From Ferruginibacter yonginensis (GTDB taxonomy: Bacteria > Bacteroidota > Bacteroidia > Chitinophagales > Chitinophagaceae), in the NCBI RefSeq assembly GCF_042651465.1, contig NZ_JBHSCZ010000003.1:100658-164657 (forward strand): a stretch of DNA of 64,000 nt, in the 5' to 3' direction. Of the stretch, positions 1 through 6,487 are shown piece by piece. Each line of letters starts with the position of its first letter. Within the stretch, counting starts at the first letter, position 1. The notes under the pieces are model-generated. The model saw only the letters and a list, made by a program, of their open reading frames with translations, was not told the origin of the DNA and searched no databases. Both the position numbers and the translations under genes were made by a program.

Positions 1-1
1 A

Positions 2-133
2 GTTATAGCATTGCGGTTTGCACCTAATGAAGAGTTGGTAGCATTGGCACAACGTGCCGTTACCGAAAATTTATCGCCTAAAGAAATTAAAGCTGCTATT
101 CAGCAATGGAAGGGTGATTACTACCGAGTGTAA
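2..133 (+). CDS. C-terminal fragment, possible DUF6526 family protein
   Basis: The frame is open from the left edge of the window and ends at TAA 131-133, leaving 43 C-terminal residues. The stretch LRFAPNEELVALAQRAV and the ending KGDYYRV resemble, from memory, the C-terminus of DUF6526 proteins, small Bacteroidota membrane proteins of unknown function. The membrane part would lie outside the window, so the family cannot be confirmed here. The gene converges on the minus-strand thioesterase with no spacer at all. Confidence 0.5.
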   Translation, partial: VIALRFAPNEELVALAQRAVTENLSPKEIKAAIQQWKGDYYRV

Positions 134-541
134 TTAAAAGTATCCACTCAGTTTTTCTGATAATGCTGTAGGCATACTTGTTCTACGCATGGTAGCTGCC
201 TCCATAAAATATAAAGTAACTACACCTGTATTCAGCAATTGGTCAGCGTTGTTATAAATTTCAAAATTAAAGGTTATGCTATGATCGGTTGGTAGTGCAT
301 TCAATATCGTTTTTACGGTAATTAAATCATCGTACTTAGCCGGACGTAAAAATTTACTACTCATGCTTACCACTGGCATAATAATGCCCATGGCTTCAAT
401 ATCTTTATAGGTATAGCCTAATTGTCTTATGGCTTCGGCTCTGCCAATTTCATAAAACTGGGCATAATGTCCATGGTACACTACCCCCATTTGATCGGTT
501 AATGCGTAGTGAATTCTAATGTGTGTTTCAGTTACAAACAA
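134..541 (-). CDS. Acyl-CoA thioesterase, hotdog fold (YbgC/FadM type)
   Basis: The 135-residue product has the length and opening motif of the 4-hydroxybenzoyl-CoA thioesterase family: RIHYALTDQMGVVYHGHY followed by EIGRAE. The Asp in TDQMG and the Tyr/His segment form the usual active-site entrance. Proteins of this family hydrolyse acyl-CoA thioesters in the cytoplasm; the substrate cannot be read from sequence. It begins at ATG 541 with no leader peptide. Its stop abuts the stop of the gene entering from the left. A GC-rich dispersed repeat lies just upstream, between it and cinA. Confidence 0.85.
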   Translation of the reverse strand: MFVTETHIRIHYALTDQMGVVYHGHYAQFYEIGRAEAIRQLGYTYKDIEAMGIIMPVVSMSSKFLRPAKYDDLITVKTILNALPTDHSITFNFEIYNNADQLLNTGVVTLYFMEAATMRRTSMPTALSEKLSGYF

Positions 542-561
542 AATATATTTTTTTATTTTTT

Positions 562-660
562 GGTGCTGTGGTTGTAGGAGCGTTCATCAACATTTGTTCG
601 GGCTATTCGCTGTACCTGCACCGCAGGGGCGGATGCGGTGCCGCTGCTATCCCGGAGCCC
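562..660 (-). repeat. Dispersed GC-rich hairpin element, copy 1
   Basis: This 99-bp block is far richer in G+C than its surroundings. Read on the minus strand it contains GGATAGCAGCGGCACC, then a short GC palindrome, then GGTACAGCGAATAGCC. Its ends (GGGCT and AGCACC) can pair to close the element. Copies with the same order of blocks occur at 4885-4982 and 30499-30595. No protein is encoded. It lies in the 128-bp gap between the thioesterase and cinA. Confidence 0.7.
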
Positions 661-669
661 ATCAACTTT

Positions 670-1938
670 TTAATTGCTATCATCTGTTAATATAAACTGT
701 CGTAACATATTTAAAGCATAGAGTGCTGTTAGTTTAATATTACGATCTCTATCAAACCTAAATTCAAATTTACGTTGTATTAATTTTTGTTGGCTGCCAA
801 CACAAACCCATACGGTACCAACAGGCTTATCGGGCATGCCGCCACCTGGCCCCATAATGCCTGATACAGCAATGGTGTAATGGGTACCCAAATTTTTCAA
901 AGTGCCTTTGGCCATTTCAATTACTACGGCTTCGCTTACAGCACCATGGGTTAATAAAGTATCGTTGTTTACTTGTAACAAAGCTTCTTTAGCATGGTAA
1001 CTATAACTTACTACGCTGCCTTCAAAATAGGCTGATGCGCCTGCTTTGGTAGTAAGTAAGTGAGCAATATAGCCACCAGTACAGCTTTCGGCGGTGCTTA
1101 CCGTTTTGTTATTGGCTATTAATAATTTGGCAACGGTTTGTTCCATGGTTTCATCAACATTCGTCACTAAATATACATGCACCAAGTTTTGTAAAGTGTT
1201 AAACAGCGTATCTACTTCGGTAGTATCGTTAGGGGTTTCGTTATAAGTTGCTGATAGGCGTAAACGCACCATACCATAGTTAGGTAAGTAGGCCAATTTA
1301 ATATGTGTGGGTAAGGCAGTTTCAAAATCTTCAATCATATCTGCCAACATGCTTTCACCAATACCTGCAGTTAGTAACGTACGGTGTTCAATTTTTGAAG
1401 GGTTAAAGGTTTCCTTTAAAAGAGGGATCACATCATCTGTCATCATCGCCATCATTTCAAAAGGCACACCCGGCATGCTGATGAATATTTTTTTACGACC
1501 ATTCACTTCTTCAAAAAAAGCCATGCCTGGGGCCGTACCTTTTTTATTCTGAATAACGGTACACACATCGGGTACTTCAGCTTGTTTTTTATTACGTTCA
1601 GTAAAAGGGCGTTTAAAAACATTTGCAAATAAGTGTTCAATAAAAGTCAATGCCTCTTGGTTTACAACCATTTTACCACCAAAATAATCGCAAAGTAAAG
1701 GTTTGGTAATATCATCAGCAGTAGGGCCGAGGCCACCTGTAATTAAAATGATATCGGCTTCTTGCTTTGTTTGATCAAGGGCATTTTTAATATCATTGTA
1801 CACATCGCCAACTGCTACTCTTTTAGCTACGCTAAAGCCTGCAAGGTTGAGTTGTTGGGCAATAAAGGCGCTGTTGGTATCAATTACTTGTCCTATTAAT
1901 AACTCATCGCCAATGGTGATGATAGCTGCTTTGATCAT
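670..1938 (-). CDS. cinA: CinA family protein (nicotinamide-nucleotide amidohydrolase)
   Basis: The 422-residue protein has the full two-domain CinA layout. Residues about 3-170 form the MoCF/molybdopterin-binding-like domain, with GDELLIGQVIDTNS at the N-terminus and the ITGGLGPTADD motif. Residues about 265-415 form the CinA C-terminal amidase domain, with STAESCTGG and THGAVSEAV. C-terminal domains of this type deamidate nicotinamide mononucleotide in pyridine-nucleotide salvage. ATG 1938 is preferred over an upstream TTG at 1959, because the protein then starts MIKAAIITIGDELL as in the family, and because the TTG overlaps a -7 promoter element. Confidence 0.92.
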   Translation of the reverse strand: MIKAAIITIGDELLIGQVIDTNSAFIAQQLNLAGFSVAKRVAVGDVYNDIKNALDQTKQEADIILITGGLGPTADDITKPLLCDYFGGKMVVNQEALTFIEHLFANVFKRPFTERNKKQAEVPDVCTVIQNKKGTAPGMAFFEEVNGRKKIFISMPGVPFEMMAMMTDDVIPLLKETFNPSKIEHRTLLTAGIGESMLADMIEDFETALPTHIKLAYLPNYGMVRLRLSATYNETPNDTTEVDTLFNTLQNLVHVYLVTNVDETMEQTVAKLLIANNKTVSTAESCTGGYIAHLLTTKAGASAYFEGSVVSYSYHAKEALLQVNNDTLLTHGAVSEAVVIEMAKGTLKNLGTHYTIAVSGIMGPGGGMPDKPVGTVWVCVGSQQKLIQRKFEFRFDRDRNIKLTALYALNMLRQFILTDDSN

Positions 1939-1956
1939 GCTTTGAAAGTTGAGGTA

Positions 1957-1964
1957 CAAAGCTA
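1957..1964 (-). promoter_or_regulatory. -7 element of cinA promoter
   Basis: On the minus strand the sequence TAGCTTTG matches the Bacteroidota -7 consensus TAnnTTTG and sits 18 nt upstream of the cinA ATG. No clear TTG was found at -33, so the call rests on the -7 match and its position only. Confidence 0.4.
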
Positions 1965-2135
1965 CGGTAACGAGGTATAAAACGAAATTAATATTCTAGT
2001 TTACTTGAAATGCTCCACAAAATATTATCTTCAAATAAAAAATAGATGGTAATTTTTTGAATGACTTTTTTTGATTTGAGTGAGCGGAGCTAAATTTTAT
2101 AAATATATTTTAAAAACGATCTGATTTTTTAAACT

Positions 2136-2591
2136 ATGAATTTTAATCAATTGGTACATATATTTTTTGTTAGTGTCTTCATTAGCACAACAAGTGGATG
2201 TCTTTTTGAAAATAATAAAATTAAATTCTTTTTGAAGTATAAAAATGTTAACCAAGATGATTATTTTCAATCTTCCAATTTATATATTAATGGCGAAGTC
2301 GCTGGCAGGGTTACCAATGAACAAGTGGGGACTATATTACTGCTAGATAAAAAAAATACACTATTTAAAACGGATAGTGTTTTTATTAAAAAAAATCCCT
2401 TGGGTACTGTTTACTTTGATGTAGTTAAAACAAACTATGTAAAAAATACAACTTTAGAATATAGAAGTGGCGATACCATCATTATTTACAATAAGGTAAA
2501 TAAATTTACGATAGATGGTAATAAAGCAAAAAAAATAATTGAAAAGTTAGATAATACTTTAAAACAAATCGATACTATATTAAAAGAATAA
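2136..2591 (+). CDS. Putative lipoprotein, weakly MCE/MlaD-like
   Basis: The 151-residue protein starts with a hydrophobic segment ending in STTSGC, a plausible lipobox with Cys22. The middle contains YINGEVAGRVTN, then an SVFIKKNPLGTVYFDV stretch, then SGDTI. This order loosely recalls the MCE domain of lipid-transfer proteins (a GxxVGxV turn, a hydrophobic strand, then a glycine loop). That resemblance is an inference from pattern only. The C-terminus is a lysine-rich amphipathic helix. It stands alone and converges on the frameshifted gene at 2688-3115. A secreted or outer-membrane-anchored protein is the safest reading. Confidence 0.55.
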   Translation: MNFNQLVHIFFVSVFISTTSGCLFENNKIKFFLKYKNVNQDDYFQSSNLYINGEVAGRVTNEQVGTILLLDKKNTLFKTDSVFIKKNPLGTVYFDVVKTNYVKNTTLEYRSGDTIIIYNKVNKFTIDGNKAKKIIEKLDNTLKQIDTILKE

Positions 2592-2687
2592 TTTTTTGTA
2601 TTACTGTTACATTGGCTAACATTTTACAAAAAACAAATAAGTATTTGTGTTGTTTCGTAAAGTAACGAAATATAACTAGGCAGTAAG

Positions 2688-3115
2688 TTAGCTTGGTATA
2701 ATTTGAAAATTACTAATTGCCCTCCTCTGGAAACTATCTGAAAATTCCATTATGTATGCACCATCTGTGCTGATTGCTTCCCAGCCCATACCAGTTTCGT
2801 AGTTTAAATCATCCAACATAAAGGCTATGTTCAAAGCACTAATTTCAACAAGCTTTTCATTTGCGGAAAGACGTACTATAAAGTTTGTATTTTCACTACA
2901 GGGTCAGTATTTTTAAAATATGATGTTAATTGATTTTCATTATATAATTCATATTCAAATGACCAATGTTTTATTACTGACCAATCAAAAAAAAGATGTA
3001 AAAATCCATTTTTTTCTTGTTTGTAACCAGCATTTTCAATGATGCTATTAAATTCAGTGTAAGAATAATGTAATTCCCTTGTTTTATTTTTATCGATATA
3101 ATTATAAACGTTCAT
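2688..3115 (-). pseudogene. Frameshifted small protein of unknown function
   Basis: The first frame starts at ATG 3115 and runs 79 residues to a TAG at 2876-2878. A second frame, shifted by one base, is open from around 2900 down to TAA 2688-2690. It continues with protein-like sequence, including FIVRLSANEKLVEISALN and WEAISTDGAYIMEF. The two parts together would give about 140 residues. The junction lies in the stretch encoding TDP (about 2898-2903). A single-base indel, either real or a sequencing error, explains this better than two separate genes. The composition (many Trp, Tyr and acidic residues, no signal peptide) is reminiscent of small immunity-type proteins, but no family was recognised. 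Confidence 0.6.
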
Positions 3116-3147
3116 TTTGGGTATATCATATTTAGTGTATGAAGTAG

Positions 3148-4113
3148 TTATTCAATCAATGCATTCATTTCTGTTCTTTCGACAAATCTAAATAAATATT
3201 CACCAGTAGTTTTATTATATATCCTTATAGGAAAGGCATTTTGTGTTTTTGTATTATAAATGGTAGTTGATTCGTACCGCATAAAATCAGGGAAATCTTT
3301 TTTACGGTATTTTATATTTTTATCAATCAGTACTTGTTCATATTTTTTTTGATAATGTTGTGCTGTGGTAGCCGGGTCACCTGTAAATTCATTTTGTAAA
3401 ACAATTGTACCATCTTTTTTTGTGTTTTTCCAGATTGTAGTAAGTTTTCCTGTATACAATTTTTTGTTGAAAATGTTATTATTTGAAACAAAACTATAGA
3501 TCGGGAACTCCTTATATTCAAAATTAGAAAAGTATTGTTGTATCAATATAAGCGGTCCTAAAAAAAATTGAATTCCATCATTTCTTTTTATTTCAAATTG
3601 TATTTCTTTTATAAAAGCTTTATTAGTTTCTCCAAAAAATGGCGATTTATTTAAAGAGTCGCATATTGATTTTATACTTTCATTATTTCTATAATAACTA
3701 GTAGAATCTACAATAAAATCACCATTTTTAAAATACATAATAAAATTTACTTTATTCATAAGTAAACTCATGATGTAAGCGGTTGAATCATTTTGAATAT
3801 CTTTTTGCTTCATTAATGTATGATATTGCATGAAATACCCTCCTCGAAATGTATCAACTACTTGGATAAAAACTGTTGATTTTACATTTTCTTTTCTACC
3901 AAAGAATATATTATCAACTTTGTAAAATTCATTTACATCATATACTTGTACAGCACCTACTTTAAAGTTTTTATTTACTGTATATTTATTTGTCCAGCTT
4001 TTTTGTGCTTTCAGTTTAGTAGCTAATAAAAACAATATAAAAGTTAGCACAACTGTAACTATTTTATATGATATGTTTATGTATGTAAGAAAGAGGTACG
4101 ATTTTAATTTCAT
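3148..4113 (-). CDS. Exported protein of unknown function
   Basis: The 321-residue product has a long hydrophobic N-terminus (about residues 15-36, ending LLATKLKAQ) that looks like a signal peptide or membrane anchor. The rest is hydrophilic, rich in Lys, Asn, Phe and Tyr, without repeats, CxxC or other catalytic motifs that I recognise. A KVGAVQVYDVNEFYKVDN segment and a C-terminal TTGEYLFRFVER segment may be beta strands. It is more AT-rich than the genes to its right. It lies 32 bp from the frameshifted gene on the same strand. No function is proposed. Confidence 0.6.
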   Translation of the reverse strand: MKLKSYLFLTYINISYKIVTVVLTFILFLLATKLKAQKSWTNKYTVNKNFKVGAVQVYDVNEFYKVDNIFFGRKENVKSTVFIQVVDTFRGGYFMQYHTLMKQKDIQNDSTAYIMSLLMNKVNFIMYFKNGDFIVDSTSYYRNNESIKSICDSLNKSPFFGETNKAFIKEIQFEIKRNDGIQFFLGPLILIQQYFSNFEYKEFPIYSFVSNNNIFNKKLYTGKLTTIWKNTKKDGTIVLQNEFTGDPATTAQHYQKKYEQVLIDKNIKYRKKDFPDFMRYESTTIYNTKTQNAFPIRIYNKTTGEYLFRFVERTEMNALIE

Positions 4114-4241
4114 TAATTAAATTTATATGATAATATGCTAACTACCCTTTACATATGGTAACATTTTAAAAAATATTTTTAGTGTTTACTTTCGAAGGAA
4201 TTATTTTTTAAAATTTATAAAACAGTGTATTACACAATTCT

Positions 4242-4805
4242 CTACACCCACAACATCCCCCTAAAACCTCTGCCAGCGTAATATGATTGTACGCCATTGT
4301 GGTAAATAAATACTTGTTGGTACCTATTATCGCCAAAAATAGCACCACCTAATTTTCTGATGGCTGGTGGTGATAACAACCAACTCGATGTTTTAGTATC
4401 AACAGGTTGGCATTGCTGTAGTTTTTTATAAGTGGTTTCATCTATTAATGTAATACCTAATGCCGTTGCAGCATCAACAGCATTGCCTTTGGGCTTATTT
4501 TCTTTACGTGCATCCCACGCAGCTTTATCGTAGCATAGGCTACACCTGCTTTTGGGCGTTTCCGTTGCAGCATCTACCCATAAATAACGATCGTTCTTTT
4601 TATCGTAATCAATAACATCGGGTTCGCCATCGGTTAATTCCATTTGATAAATAGACCATAATGCTGTAGGATTGGTTATTAGCTTTGCTTCAACATTTGT
4701 CCAGTTGATATTTTTATGTCGATGCATATTTTTTTGAAATCGTTGTTGTAGCGTTTGTAGTAAAGCCTCTTTTTGTTGCTTTGTAATGGTTTGTTGTTGC
4801 GGCAT
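4242..4805 (-). CDS. DUF4256 family protein
   Basis: The 187-residue protein matches the DUF4256 pattern as I remember it: an N-terminal helix (LLQTLQQRFQKNMHRHK), the segment TDGEPDVIDYD, then a Cys-containing stretch (SRCSLCYDKAAWDARKENKP), and a C-terminal YAGRGFRGMLWV. The function of the family is unknown; it is a small soluble protein without a signal peptide. It starts at ATG 4805. Its upstream region, shared divergently with the S24 repressor gene, contains a perfect hairpin and one copy of the dispersed GC-rich element. Confidence 0.8.
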   Translation of the reverse strand: MPQQQTITKQQKEALLQTLQQRFQKNMHRHKNINWTNVEAKLITNPTALWSIYQMELTDGEPDVIDYDKKNDRYLWVDAATETPKSRCSLCYDKAAWDARKENKPKGNAVDAATALGITLIDETTYKKLQQCQPVDTKTSSWLLSPPAIRKLGGAIFGDNRYQQVFIYHNGVQSYYAGRGFRGMLWV

Positions 4806-4835
4806 GTTGTTTTATTGAAATTATATAACAAATGT

Positions 4836-4868
4836 AAACCTATAAGGTTTTAAAAACCTTATAGGTTT
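4836..4868. repeat. Perfect inverted repeat, terminator-like hairpin
   Basis: AAACCTATAAGGTTT is followed, after a TAA centre, by its exact complement. The 15-bp arms would make a stable hairpin. It lies upstream of both flanking, divergent genes, so it cannot terminate either of them. Hairpins of this sequence are, from memory, frequent as dispersed intergenic elements in Bacteroidota. Confidence 0.6.
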
Positions 4869-4884
4869 AGTTCAACTGTCAAAA

Positions 4885-4982
4885 GGCTGCCGGATAGAAG
4901 CGGCACCAAAGCCGCTCAAGCGGCGGAGGTACAGCGAATAGCCGGAACAACTGCTGCCATAGGTTATGTTGTTGACAGCCCC
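4885..4982 (+). repeat. Dispersed GC-rich hairpin element, copy 2
   Basis: This 98-bp block has the same order as the copies at 562-660 and 30499-30595: GGCT, CGGATAGAAGCGGCACC, a GC palindrome (GCCGCTCAAGCGGC), GGTACAGCGAATAGCC, and a closing AGCCCC. It lies in the divergent region between the DUF4256 gene and the S24 repressor gene, just upstream of the repressor promoter. Confidence 0.7.
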
Positions 4983-5046
4983 ACATTCAACTTACCATTA
5001 TTTATTATTTGAAAAAAAGGCTTTACAAACGACCTAAAAATAAAAT

Positions 5047-5090
5047 TTGGAAAACTAAATAAATTAGTATATTTGTGCTAATCAAATTAG
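5047..5090 (+). promoter_or_regulatory. Promoter with two operator-like inverted repeats
   Basis: A TTG at 5047-5049 and TATATTTG at 5068-5075, 18 bp apart, make a good Bacteroidota promoter. Two inverted repeats with the half-site CTAA flank the -7 element: ACTAA-N5-TTAGT at 5054-5068 and CTAAT-N3-ATTAG at 5078-5090. Their placement would let a bound repressor block transcription. The encoded S24/XRE repressor itself is the obvious candidate. Confidence 0.55.
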
Positions 5091-5095
5091 TTGTT

Positions 5096-5851
5096 ATGTC
5101 ACAAGCAGGATTAAATCTGAAGTATTTACGCAAATTGCGTGGGTGGACACAAGAGGAATTTGCAAATAAAGTGGGCATTAAGCGTTCGTTGGTGGGCGCC
5201 TATGAAGAAGAAAGGGCTGACCCTCGTTTAGACGTATTAGAAATTATTGCTGATATGTTTAAATTGAGTTTAGATGAACTTTTTTTGAAAGATCTGAGCA
5301 ATGAATCGGGCAGTTATTTGATGAAGCGTCGTCGCCAAAAAATGATGGCGGCAGAAGAACGTAATGTGATTCACTTTGTACCAGTAAAAGCAGCAGCAGG
5401 TTATTTAGCTGGCTATGCTGATGCAGAGTTTATTGATGAGCTTAATACGTTTACCTTACCAATGCTAGCTGGCGGTAATTACAGGGCATTTGAAATTATT
5501 GGTGATAGTATGTTGCCTACACCAAGTGGTAGCATAATTGTTGGCGAAAAAGTAAATGGGTTAGATGATATAAAAAACAACAACGCTTACATAGTGGTAA
5601 GCAAACATGAGGGTATTGTTTATAAACGTATAGTGCGTAACCCTAAACAAAAAGGTAAGTTGAATTTGGTGAGTGATAACCCATCGTACCAACCATATTT
5701 GGTAAATGCTGAAGATGTGGTAGAGTTGTGGGCTGCACAAGTAGTAATAGGTAAAGTGGCTTCGCAACAACGTTGGGATGTAAACTCGTTAGCTAATTTG
5801 GTGAGCAACCTACAAGATCAAGTAAGTACCCTTAAAAAGAAAATGAATTGA
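5096..5851 (+). CDS. XRE-family repressor with S24 (LexA-like) peptidase domain
   Basis: The 251-residue protein joins an N-terminal helix-turn-helix (residues about 7-62, LRKLRGWTQEEFANKVGIKR) to a C-terminal S24 domain (about 95-225). The catalytic pair is visible as Ser138 in GDSM and Lys177 in GIVYKRI. A likely self-cleavage site is Ala101-Gly102 in KAAAGYLAGY. Proteins of this type repress genes until RecA-stimulated or stress-induced self-cleavage. The last 20 residues form a short coiled coil. ATG 5096 was chosen because an upstream TTG at 5075 lies inside the promoter -7 element. The ssb gene follows at 105 bp. Confidence 0.85.
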   Translation: MSQAGLNLKYLRKLRGWTQEEFANKVGIKRSLVGAYEEERADPRLDVLEIIADMFKLSLDELFLKDLSNESGSYLMKRRRQKMMAAEERNVIHFVPVKAAAGYLAGYADAEFIDELNTFTLPMLAGGNYRAFEIIGDSMLPTPSGSIIVGEKVNGLDDIKNNNAYIVVSKHEGIVYKRIVRNPKQKGKLNLVSDNPSYQPYLVNAEDVVELWAAQVVIGKVASQQRWDVNSLANLVSNLQDQVSTLKKKMN

Positions 5852-5874
5852 TGTTAATGATATAATTATATTTG
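5848..5874 (+). promoter_or_regulatory. ssb promoter
   Basis: TTG at 5848-5850 and TATATTTG at 5867-5874, 16 bp apart, match the Bacteroidota -33/-7 pattern. This gives ssb its own promoter and a leader of about 75 nt. The CTAA half-sites seen upstream of the repressor gene are not present here. Confidence 0.5.
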
Positions 5875-5956
5875 TCGCAAGTTCAACTGGCGTTAAACGC
5901 TTAAAGCATTTCAATACAACAATTAAACAGATACAACACTTTAAAAAAACACAGTT

Positions 5957-6427
5957 ATGGTAAAATTACAAATTGTAGGAAACCTTGGTAAAGATTGCAT
6001 TGTTAACAATGTTAACGGTAAAAACGTTATCAATTTTAGTGTAGCGCATACAGAGCGTTATAAAGATGCCCAAGGCAACCAAAAAGAAAAAACAACTTGG
6101 GTTGAATGTGCTTATTGGACAGAAAGAACCGCTATTGCACCTTATTTAATGAAAGGACAAATGGTATACGCTGAAGGTGCTCCAGAGGCTGAAGGTTATA
6201 CCAATAGAGAAGGAAACGTGGCGGCTACTTTACGCATGAGGGTTCAAAATATACAATTATTAGGAGGTAGAAATGAAAACCAAGGTGGTGGCGGTACGCA
6301 AAGCCAAAATAGTTACGCTAATTCAAATGCTGGTAATGTAAATAATGCTGGTGGTACAGCTTCGCCAACGTATAAAGCACCATCGCCTGCGGCAAATATG
6401 CCTTTAGATGATGATTTACCTTTTTAA
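5957..6427 (+). CDS. ssb: Single-stranded DNA-binding protein
   Basis: The 156-residue protein has the bacterial SSB layout. An OB fold spans residues 1-105 (MVKLQIVGNLGKDC, TTWVECAYW, GQMVYAEG), followed by a disordered Gly/Asn/Gln-rich linker. The acidic tip DDDLPF is the docking site for DNA repair and replication partners. It coats single-stranded DNA in replication, recombination and repair. It has its own promoter and an intrinsic terminator directly downstream. Its position next to an S24 repressor suggests damage-related control, though no shared operator is visible. Confidence 0.96.
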   Translation: MVKLQIVGNLGKDCIVNNVNGKNVINFSVAHTERYKDAQGNQKEKTTWVECAYWTERTAIAPYLMKGQMVYAEGAPEAEGYTNREGNVAATLRMRVQNIQLLGGRNENQGGGGTQSQNSYANSNAGNVNNAGGTASPTYKAPSPAANMPLDDDLPF

Positions 6428-6455
6428 TCAATAAGTCAGTTTATAAATTATCTTT

Positions 6456-6484
6456 AGCTCCTCAATTTGAGGAGCTTTTTTATT
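6456..6484 (+). terminator. Intrinsic terminator of ssb
   Basis: AGCTCCTCAATTTGAGGAGCT folds into a perfect hairpin and is followed by a T-rich run. It lies 29 bp after the ssb stop. It also excludes the TTG at 6467 as start of the next gene, because that codon lies inside the hairpin. Confidence 0.85.
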
Positions 6485-6487
6485 TTT

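Noticed and set aside
2615..2692. GCTAAC and GTTAGC 78 bp apart, resembling a single small attC site between two convergent genes
   Set aside because: Only 6 bp pair, the inner arms are weak (TTAC/GTAA), no neighbouring gene has matching boxes, and chance is sufficient in AT-rich DNA.
4836..4868. Hairpin read as a rho-independent terminator
   Set aside because: It lies upstream of both neighbouring genes, which are divergent, so there is no transcript for it to end. Kept as a repeat.
6467..6487. TTG start giving a 7-residue longer GH92 protein
   Set aside because: The codon lies within the ssb terminator hairpin; the ATG at 6488 gives a normal signal peptide.
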